Source: VAZQ01 sp963702695
GTDB taxonomy: Bacteria > Pseudomonadota > Alphaproteobacteria > Rhizobiales > Xanthobacteraceae
Direction: 5' to 3'
Assembly: GCA_963702695.1 (NCBI GenBank)
Contig: CAVPDS010000018.1
Location: 11,091 to 75,090, forward strand
DNA: 64,000 nucleotides
Made by a program: the position numbers and the translations under genes. The notes below the pieces were generated by a model. The model was not told the origin of the DNA and did not search any database. It saw only the letters and a program-made list of their open reading frames with translations. Within the stretch, counting starts at the first letter, position 1, and each line of letters begins with the position of its first letter. This document shows positions 18,263-24,643 of this stretch, piece by piece.

Positions 18263-19636
18263 ATGAGTGAGCGGATGAATGAGCGGATGCACGCGGCCGA
18301 CGACGGCACCGTCGTCAGCATGAACCCCGCCGCTGCCGGCAGGTCGGCGCTGCGCCGCTCGCTGCGCCACCACCTGCTCGCCGTCGGCGTGATGGCGCTC
18401 GTGCTGGTGTTCGGGCTCGGCGGCTGGGCGGCGACCACGGAATTCTCCGGCGCGGTGATCGCGCAGGGGCAACTGGTGGTGGACTCCAACGTCAAGAAGG
18501 TCCAGCACCCGACCGGCGGCGTGGTCGGCGAGCTGCGGGTGCGCGACGGCGATCAGGTCCACGCCGGCGACGTGCTGCTGCGCCTCGACGACGTGCAGAC
18601 CCGCGCCAACCTCGGCATCGTGACCAAGCAGCTCGACGAATACACCGCCCGCCAGGCGCGCGAGGAAGCCGAGCGCGACGGCGCCGACACGATCGATTTC
18701 CCGGCGCAACTGCTCGCGCGCAGGGCCGATCCCGACGTCGCCAAGGCGGTCAACGGCGAGCGCCGGCAGTTCGAGGTGCGGCGCGCGGCGCGCGAGGGCC
18801 AGCGCTCGCAGCTCAACGAGCGCATCACCCAGTTGCACGAGGAGATCACCGGCTACGACGCCCAGATCAAATCCAAGGCCGATCAGATCGAGTGGATCAC
18901 CAAGGAGCTCGATGGCGTCAACGAGCTCTGGAACAAGAACCTGGTGCCCTATACGCGGGTGACCGCGCTCGAACGCGAGAAGGCGCGGCTCGACGGCGAG
19001 CGCGGCCAGACGATCGCGACCATCGCGCAGGCCAAAGGCAAGATCACCGAGACCGAGCTGCAGATCCTGCAGATCGACCAGGACATGCGCAGCGAGGTCG
19101 GCAAGGACCTCGCCGACATCCGCGCCAAGACCGCCGAACTGGTCGAGCGCAAGGTGGCGGCGGAGGATCAGCTGCGCCGCGTCGACATCCGCGCCCCGCA
19201 GGACGGCATGGTGCACCAGCTCAACGTCCACACCGTCGGCGGCGTGATCGCGCAGGGCGAGCAGATCATGCTGATCGTGCCGGAATCCGACACGCTCGAC
19301 GTCGAGGCCAAGATCCCGCCGCAGGACATCGATCAGCTGCGCATCGGCCAGCTCGCCGTGCTGCGGTTCTCCGCCTTCAACCAGCGCACCACGCCCGAAC
19401 TCAACGGCGAAGTCAAAGTCATCGCCGCCGACGTGACCGAAGACCAGAAGACCGGAAACCGCTACTACACAATCCGCATCTCCGTCCCGCCCGCCGAAGT
19501 CGCCCGCCTCGACGGCCTGCGCCTCGTCCCCGGCATGCCGGTCGAGGCCTTCATCCAGACCAGCCCCCGAACCGTCCTCTCCTACCTCATCCGCCCACTC
19601 CACGACCAATTCGCCAGAGCCTTCCGCGAAAAATAA
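18263..19636 (+). CDS. prtE: Type I secretion membrane-fusion protein (HlyD/PrtE family)
   Basis: Periplasmic adaptor linking the ABC exporter to an outer-membrane channel. One transmembrane helix at about residues 34-55 (LLAVGVMALVLVFGLGGWA) is followed by a barrel-sandwich half (VIAQGQLVVDSNVKKVQHPTGG, then RVRDGDQVHAGDVLLRLDD), a long coiled coil (about 110-300) and the second half with DIRAPQDGMVHQLNVHTVGGVI and the HlyD C-terminal domain. The start lies in a short run of repeated GATGAGTGAGC-like units offering several in-frame ATGs (18263, 18275, 18287), so the exact start is open. It forms an operon with the ABC gene. Confidence 0.93.
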   Translation: MSERMNERMHAADDGTVVSMNPAAAGRSALRRSLRHHLLAVGVMALVLVFGLGGWAATTEFSGAVIAQGQLVVDSNVKKVQHPTGGVVGELRVRDGDQVHAGDVLLRLDDVQTRANLGIVTKQLDEYTARQAREEAERDGADTIDFPAQLLARRADPDVAKAVNGERRQFEVRRAAREGQRSQLNERITQLHEEITGYDAQIKSKADQIEWITKELDGVNELWNKNLVPYTRVTALEREKARLDGERGQTIATIAQAKGKITETELQILQIDQDMRSEVGKDLADIRAKTAELVERKVAAEDQLRRVDIRAPQDGMVHQLNVHTVGGVIAQGEQIMLIVPESDTLDVEAKIPPQDIDQLRIGQLAVLRFSAFNQRTTPELNGEVKVIAADVTEDQKTGNRYYTIRISVPPAEVARLDGLRLVPGMPVEAFIQTSPRTVLSYLIRPLHDQFARAFREK

Positions 19637-20131
19637 TGCCCGCGGCCTGAGCCACCTTCCGCCCTGGACCCGCCGGCGCCATTCCTAATCTTCGCCGCAC
19701 TTGTCATTCGTCCGTTGCAGACAAGTTGGACAAGGCCGCTCCCGACCCTCTGCCGCATGCAAGCGACTGCCCGCCGTCAATCGGCGCGGATTCGTCCGCC
19801 ACGGCACCGGCCCGGCCCGGCGCAGGTCACGTCACAATTACCAATATGGGTTGATCGAGGCGCCCGCATCCGCCAATCGCACCATCAATCCCAATGCCGC
19901 CAGTCTCACCAACATCAGTTCGTAAATTGGCCCGAACAACGTGCTGACGATTACCGGCCGATCGAGCGACCCGGCTGGTCGGTCGAACCGTGACGTTCAG
20001 TTACCGAACCCGATCATACCGCTGCGCGTCAGGGTGATATTCTTGGCGACGCCGCCTTTACGACCATTTGCCGTTACATCTATAACATATTCAAGCTGCG
20101 CCTCAGCGGCTTACAGCAGGGAGGACTGCTC
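19637..20131. other. Intergenic region, possible decayed coding remnant
   Basis: About 495 bases without a convincing gene. One plus-strand stretch (about 19850-20020) has a residue pattern resembling a secreted Asn/Ser/Thr-rich protein (NRTINPNAASLTNISS) broken by a stop, but there is no family I recognise. A TATAAC-like box occurs at about 20082 ahead of the next gene. Confidence 0.3.
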
Positions 20132-20635
20132 ATGTCAAAAACCACATTCCGTGTTGCCGGACTTTCGCTCGCCGCGTTGCTTGCCGGCGTCTTCGCCACC
20201 TCAGCGAATGCGCAAATCCTCAACCACAAGGATTTGTCACTCGCCATGGCGACGACCATGGCGCTGACCGCGATCGAAACCTGCAAGGAACGAGGCTACA
20301 GCGTTTCCGCGCACGTGCTCGGACGCAACGGCGAAGTCATCGTCGGCCTGCGCAACGAGAATGCCGGGCTTGCCACCTTTGAAAACTCGATGAAGAAGGC
20401 CTACACCGCCCGCACCTTCCGCATGCCGTCCGGAAAGTTTGCGGAAAACGTCAAGGGCAACCCGAACGCCGGCGGGCTGTTCCTCACCAACATCACGCCC
20501 GCGCAGGGTGCGCTGCCGATCATGATCGGCGACGAAGTGATCGGTGCGATCGGCATTTCCGGCGCGCCGGGCGGCGACAAGGACGAAGCCTGCGCCAAGG
20601 CCGGCATCGACAAGGTGTCAGCGGACCTGAAGTGA
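20132..20635 (+). CDS. Exported GlcG/HbpS-like protein (copy 1)
   Basis: 167-residue protein of the GlcG/HbpS (DUF336) family, some members of which bind haem. A signal peptide (GLSLAALLAGVFATSANA, cleavage about residue 27) is followed by the family core: LSLAMATTMALTAIETCKERG, SAHVLGRNGEVIVGLRNENA, ENSMKKAYTARTFR and a Gly-rich IGAIGISGAPGGDKDEACA end. AGGGAGGA precedes ATG 20132. It is followed 82 bases later by a close paralogue. The role is unknown; a periplasmic haem or small-ligand binder is the family-based guess. Confidence 0.87.
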   Translation: MSKTTFRVAGLSLAALLAGVFATSANAQILNHKDLSLAMATTMALTAIETCKERGYSVSAHVLGRNGEVIVGLRNENAGLATFENSMKKAYTARTFRMPSGKFAENVKGNPNAGGLFLTNITPAQGALPIMIGDEVIGAIGISGAPGGDKDEACAKAGIDKVSADLK

Positions 20636-20717
20636 TCGATCCCCGCAGCATATCCGGAAAAGCGACGAACTTCTCGCAAGCCGCGCACCGCGCGGTCTTC
20701 ATCTGGGAGAGCTACTC

Positions 20718-21221
20718 ATGTCCAAGACTGCATATCCTTTGATCGGACTTTCGCTGGCGTCGGTGCTGACGCTGACGCTTGCCACCGCGGCGGACGCCCA
20801 ACTGGTCACGCACAAAGACCTTTCGCTGGCCATGGCGGTTACCATGGCTCAAACTGCGATCCAGACCTGCAATGCGCAGGGCTATCGAGTCTCCGCCCAT
20901 GTCCTCGGACGCAACGGCGAAATCATCGTCGCCATGCGCGGCGATAACACCGGCCCGCACACGCTGGAGAATTCGATGAAGAAGGCCTATACCGCCCGCG
21001 CCCAGCGCCGGTCTTCGGGCGAATTCGCCGCAAGCGTCAAGGGCAACTTCACCGCCGGCGCGCTTCATCTCAGCAACATCACCCCCGCGCAAGGCGCGCT
21101 CCCGATCAAGGTGGGCAACGACACCATCGGCGCCATCGGCGTCTCCGGGGCACCCGGTGGTGAGAAGGACGAAGCCTGCGCCAAGGCGGGCCTCGACAAA
21201 GTATCGGCCGACCTGAAGTAG
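20718..21221 (+). CDS. Exported GlcG/HbpS-like protein (copy 2)
   Basis: Same length (167 residues) and layout as the gene before it: signal peptide ending ATAADAQ, then VTHKDLSLAMAVTMAQTAIQ, SAHVLGRNGEIIVAMRGDN, ENSMKKAYTARAQRR and IGAIGVSGAPGGEKDEACA. The two proteins share most of their residues, and the C-terminal KVSADLK is identical, so they are a tandem duplication that has since diverged. GGGAGAG lies upstream of ATG 20718. A clear intrinsic terminator follows at 21244-21273, so the pair is probably one transcript. Confidence 0.87.
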   Translation: MSKTAYPLIGLSLASVLTLTLATAADAQLVTHKDLSLAMAVTMAQTAIQTCNAQGYRVSAHVLGRNGEIIVAMRGDNTGPHTLENSMKKAYTARAQRRSSGEFAASVKGNFTAGALHLSNITPAQGALPIKVGNDTIGAIGVSGAPGGEKDEACAKAGLDKVSADLK

Positions 21222-21243
21222 GCAACGTGCCGACTTGCAAACC

Positions 21244-21273
21244 AACGGCGCCGCCGTCAGGCCGCGCCGTTTT
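21244..21273 (+). terminator. Intrinsic terminator after the HbpS-like pair
   Basis: Perfect 8-bp GC-rich arms AACGGCGC (21244-21251) and GCGCCGTT (21264-21271) followed by a short T-run. Confidence 0.75.
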
Positions 21274-21329
21274 CACTGCCGGGGACGCCGAATTTCCCCG
21301 GCAGCAAATAAGTCACTCCTGAGGTCGCG

Positions 21330-21971
21330 GTGTCCGAAATCCAAACCACGCGCCGCGATGTCTTGCGCGTCGCCGGCGCCGCGATGGGCGCGGTCGGCGT
21401 AATCGGCGCTGTCGGGGCATCGGCGTTCGTGGTGACGAGGCTGGACCAGACGGACCCCGACGCCGTGCGCCCGATTCAGGCCGACCTGATCGACGTCGAT
21501 CTGTCGCCGCTGCGGCCCGGCCAGCAGATCACGATATTCTGGCGGACGTGGCCGGTCTTCGTCGTCCGCCGCACCCCGCAAGCGCTTGCGATGCTGCAGA
21601 ACCCTGCCCTGCTCGCCCAATTGGCCGATCCCGAGTCCAAACAGCTCCAGCAACCATCGTACGCGAGCAACGCACGCCGCTCGGCCAATCCCGAATTTTC
21701 GGTGCTGGTGGGCATCTGCACGCACATGGGCTGCACGCCGCACTTCTATCCGGAGCCGAGCGTGAACGACCCGGAGCCCGATTGGCTCGGCGGCTATCTC
21801 TGCCCCTGCCACGGTTCGAAATACGACCTGGCCGGCCGCGTTTATAAGGACGTCCCCGCGCCCTACAATCTGCCGGTGCCGCCGCATCGTTTCGTCAACG
21901 ATCGCACGCTGCGGATTGGAGAGAATCCGCCCAACGTCAAGTTCGATTTCAGCTCGATCTTGCAGATATAG
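21330..21971 (+). CDS. petA: Solitary Rieske iron-sulfur protein (PetA-like)
   Basis: 213-residue Rieske 2Fe-2S protein of the quinol:cytochrome c reductase type. A twin-arginine signal anchor (TTRRDVLRVAG followed by a hydrophobic helix to about 35) precedes the domain with both cluster motifs, CTHMGC and CPCHGSKYD, and the PAPYNLPVPPHRF end. Start is GTG 21330. Cytochrome b and c1 genes, its usual operon partners, are absent on both sides: upstream is the HbpS-like pair and downstream, convergent, the HAD/cytochrome b/Mo-hydroxylase cluster. It may be an extra copy for a bc1 complex encoded elsewhere or a dedicated partner of the neighbouring cytochrome b. Confidence 0.9.
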   Translation: MSEIQTTRRDVLRVAGAAMGAVGVIGAVGASAFVVTRLDQTDPDAVRPIQADLIDVDLSPLRPGQQITIFWRTWPVFVVRRTPQALAMLQNPALLAQLADPESKQLQQPSYASNARRSANPEFSVLVGICTHMGCTPHFYPEPSVNDPEPDWLGGYLCPCHGSKYDLAGRVYKDVPAPYNLPVPPHRFVNDRTLRIGENPPNVKFDFSSILQI

Positions 21972-22048
21972 CGCGTTTCTCGTTCCGCTCGTCCCGCGAA
22001 AGCACGGCCCCAGAGCGCAAGATGCGTCGGCTTGGGCCGCTGCCCCTG

Positions 22049-22070
22049 CATTCCCGCTGATGCGGGAATG
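22049..22070. terminator. Hairpin between convergent genes
   Basis: Perfect palindrome CATTCCCGC-TGAT-GCGGGAATG between the convergent Rieske and HAD genes. It can act as a terminator in both directions, and it is also the core of a common intergenic repeat type; there is no T-run. Confidence 0.55.
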
Positions 22071-22087
22071 AGCGGAGGGAATGGCTT

Positions 22088-22780
22088 TCAACCTGGATCG
22101 AACAGTTCGAATGGCTTGAGCGGCATGCGGCCGGAGCTGCGCAGGCCCGAGCGCTGTTCGATGAGTTGCAGCGCGTCTGCGAGTTCGGCGAGCGAGACAA
22201 CGCCGCCGGCGGGGTTGCGCTCCGACAAGGCGCGGCCTTCATCATAGTCGTTGATCATCAGCAGGGCATTGACACCCTGCTGCTTGGTCATTTCGAGCCC
22301 TTCGGCAGTATCGACCAGAAAGATGATCCGCTTTGGATCGAGCGAAGCTTGCTCGATTGCGCGGCGCAGCGGCCGCGCCCTCACGCCTTGTGCGTCTTCA
22401 CGCGCGACCGACCCTGCGAACAAATCAGCAAGAGAGAACCGCTCGATGAAGCGCGCAACAGCTCGGCGCGAGAGCGACGAAACCAGATATGCGCTCACGC
22501 CGGCGGCGCGCAGCTTCGCAAGGGAGGGGATCACATCCTCGTAGAGGTCCGCGCGCTCCACGGCGGCAAGCTCGAGCGCTTCCAGCCGCGCAAGATTTGG
22601 CGCGGCGATTGCGCCTCCTTGCTCGAGCAGGCTGAGCAGGCTCCAATAGGCTTGGCTTCCGGACCTCGCCGCCTCAGCGGTCGAAGCGAACAGCTCCTGC
22701 GCGGCGATGTTGAACTCTTCTGAAGGAAACTCCGCCAGACATCCGACCGGCTCGAACAGGACCGCCTGGATGGCTTCCAC
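22088..22780 (-). CDS. HAD-superfamily-like protein lacking catalytic aspartates
   Basis: 230 residues with a haloacid-dehalogenase-like fold: motif I region VLFEPVGCL, motif II region AYLVSSLSRR, then DPKRIIFLVDTAEGLEMTKQQG and NALLMINDYDEG of motifs III/IV. In active HAD enzymes motif I is DxD; here the two positions are Glu10 and Val12, so phosphoryl transfer by the usual mechanism is not expected. It is the last gene of the minus-strand Mo-hydroxylase cluster, two bases after the cytochrome b-like gene. It may be a chaperone or regulatory protein for the complex; that is only inference. Confidence 0.75.
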   Translation of the reverse strand: MEAIQAVLFEPVGCLAEFPSEEFNIAAQELFASTAEAARSGSQAYWSLLSLLEQGGAIAAPNLARLEALELAAVERADLYEDVIPSLAKLRAAGVSAYLVSSLSRRAVARFIERFSLADLFAGSVAREDAQGVRARPLRRAIEQASLDPKRIIFLVDTAEGLEMTKQQGVNALLMINDYDEGRALSERNPAGGVVSLAELADALQLIEQRSGLRSSGRMPLKPFELFDPG

Positions 22781-22782
22781 GG

Positions 22783-23619
22783 TCAGGCCCTCGCCTCATA
22801 TCCGGCAAACATCGTTCTGAGCATCCATTGATTGGCCGGAATGAGGCGCAGATAGATCTGGCCGGAGAACGCCGCCACGATGAATGCCGTGCCGACATCG
22901 TGGGCAAGGCGCGCCATATTCTCCAGCCCGTAGGCGTGCACGGGAAGGCGCGGCACGCTGAGCAGCGGCGCGGTTCCCAGGATGAAAAACCCGGTTGCGA
23001 CATTGGACAGCAGCGCCAGCAGCAGGATCCAATTCAACACCCCGACGAAACGATGTCCCGACCGCAACGACAACAACTCGCCAACCCAGTGGAACGCGCC
23101 GGCAACGCCATATTTGCGAGCGTCCGTCACCGTGAAGAAGACGATGCCGGCGAGCAGCGAAGCCAGCAGAATGAAACCGAAATAGGTGTGGTTCCAGACC
23201 CGTACGAAGGCGGTTTCGCGCGCCGGGCCGAAGGCCGCGTCGAACAGCGCCGGAGTCGCAATCGAGGCGCCCACCGCGTACACGCCCACGAGCCCGATGA
23301 GGAAAAACCAGGTGATGACGAACTTGGTCGGGCTGAAGACGAGGGCCGGTGCAGCGCCGGTTGCCACCTGCTTGGAGCCGATCATCAGGTAATGGACCAC
23401 GTAGGCCGCATAGTGCACCGCCAGGATGGCGAGGGCGACCAGATAGACCCGGTCCAACGTCGCCAGCGAGAAACGATAGGTGATCCGCTGATGAATGTAG
23501 GGATAGGACTCGGTTCCGACCGCCCAGGACGCCAGCACGAGCGCCAGCGCCAGCACAATGAGGAAGGCGCCGCTGAGAGCCGGGTAGCTCCTTCCTTCGA
23601 CCGTCGCGTCAAGCTGCAC
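22783..23619 (-). CDS. Cytochrome b561 / formate-dehydrogenase-gamma-like membrane protein
   Basis: 278 residues with about five to six transmembrane helices and histidines placed as possible haem ligands: ILAVHYAAYVVHYLMIG, VWNHTYFGFILL, FHWVGELLSLRSGHRFVG and RLAHDVGTAFIVAAFSGQIY. This resembles di-haem cytochrome b subunits that pass electrons from periplasmic dehydrogenases to quinone. It lies between the FAD subunit gene of the Mo hydroxylase and the HAD-like gene on the same strand, so I infer it is the membrane electron acceptor of the hydroxylase. The exact family is uncertain. Confidence 0.8.
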   Translation of the reverse strand: MQLDATVEGRSYPALSGAFLIVLALALVLASWAVGTESYPYIHQRITYRFSLATLDRVYLVALAILAVHYAAYVVHYLMIGSKQVATGAAPALVFSPTKFVITWFFLIGLVGVYAVGASIATPALFDAAFGPARETAFVRVWNHTYFGFILLASLLAGIVFFTVTDARKYGVAGAFHWVGELLSLRSGHRFVGVLNWILLLALLSNVATGFFILGTAPLLSVPRLPVHAYGLENMARLAHDVGTAFIVAAFSGQIYLRLIPANQWMLRTMFAGYEARA

Positions 23620-23652
23620 TCGATTCTCCCTGGGCTGGCCGCATCGTCGGCC

Positions 23653-24642
23653 TCAGGCCGTGAGCGCATCCAGACCCGACGCCAGCGCACCGCGCGCGAC
23701 CTCGACCTTGTGTTCGTTATATTTGAGCGGCGCCGCATTGAGGAGCGCACGCGCCGCAGCCTGCGTAGCGAGATCGCCGCCGAGCGGCTTGCCTTTGAGA
23801 AAGGCTTCGATCGAGTGCTCGCGATAGGGGCTGACCGCGATGCCCCCAAAGATCACGCGGGCGTCGCTGATGTTGCCGCCATCCATGTGCAGGTTCACGG
23901 CGACCGACGCCATGGCGAAGTCCCATACGCCCCGCGGACGGATTTTCTGGAAGGTTCCCCGTGCGCCACTCCTGGGCGGAGGAACCACGATCTCGGTCAG
24001 AATCTCGTTGGAATGCAGGACGTGGGATTGCACGCGGCCGTCGATCAGCACATCGCCCGGGATGAGCTGTTCGAGCGACATCTCGCGTGTCCCCGACGGG
24101 GTGGCGATCTTGACACCGGCGTCGAGCGCCTCAAGCCCGATCGCTGCGTCGCCATGATAGACCGCAAAGCACAGGCGGCCGCCCATGACGCTGTGATAAT
24201 AGCTGTTGTCGCCAATAGCGCCGTAGCAGAGATAGCCGCCGTTGCGCCAGCACGGGTAATTTCCGCGCAGATACTGGCACCACACTTCCTGCATGATGTC
24301 GCCGGCGATCGTTGATTGATTGCGCAGCTCCGGCGAGGAAATCTTCTTCAGCGTCTGGACCAGGAGCGGATATTTGCGCGCCACCAGTTCGGACTCGTGG
24401 ACCTCCGTGATGGTGGTGGTCGCCCCGATGGCGAGGCCGCCGTCGGGCGTCTCGCGAACGAAGCTCAGATCGCCGATCGCCTTGATGTCGACCAGATATT
24501 TCGGCGCCGAGTTGAGGCGGTTCTTGAGCCGCACCAGGAGGTCGGTGCCGCCCGCGTAGACGGCAGCCTCCGGCCCATGATGCGCCAGGATCTGCGTTGC
24601 CTCCGCGATGCTGGTCGGCTTGTAGAGCGTGACGGGTTTCAT
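23653..24642 (-). CDS. Molybdenum hydroxylase FAD subunit with extra cysteine cluster
   Basis: 329 residues, medium (FAD) subunit of the xanthine dehydrogenase family. FAD-binding motifs are AVYAGGTDLLVRLKN (about 28-42) and IGATTTITEV, with ISSPELRNQSTIAGDIMQ. An insertion carries four cysteines, Cys122, Cys131, Cys139 and Cys158 (VWCQYLRGNYPCW, GGYLCYG, GRLCF), as in 4-hydroxybenzoyl-CoA reductase beta and PaoB, where this loop holds a 4Fe-4S cluster. It lies directly downstream of the large subunit (one-base gap) and is followed by a cytochrome b-like gene. No export signal of its own; it would be carried across with the TAT-tagged small subunit. Confidence 0.92.
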   Translation of the reverse strand: MKPVTLYKPTSIAEATQILAHHGPEAAVYAGGTDLLVRLKNRLNSAPKYLVDIKAIGDLSFVRETPDGGLAIGATTTITEVHESELVARKYPLLVQTLKKISSPELRNQSTIAGDIMQEVWCQYLRGNYPCWRNGGYLCYGAIGDNSYYHSVMGGRLCFAVYHGDAAIGLEALDAGVKIATPSGTREMSLEQLIPGDVLIDGRVQSHVLHSNEILTEIVVPPPRSGARGTFQKIRPRGVWDFAMASVAVNLHMDGGNISDARVIFGGIAVSPYREHSIEAFLKGKPLGGDLATQAAARALLNAAPLKYNEHKVEVARGALASGLDALTA

Positions 24643-24643
24643 C

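Noticed and set aside
16534..18495. 653-residue minus-strand frame over the T1SS ABC gene
   Set aside because: Antisense to a protein with all ABC motifs; composition of a GC-rich shadow.
18074..19609. 511-residue minus-strand frame over the HlyD gene
   Set aside because: Antisense to a well-supported adaptor; repetitive Asp/Leu/Val/Gly composition.
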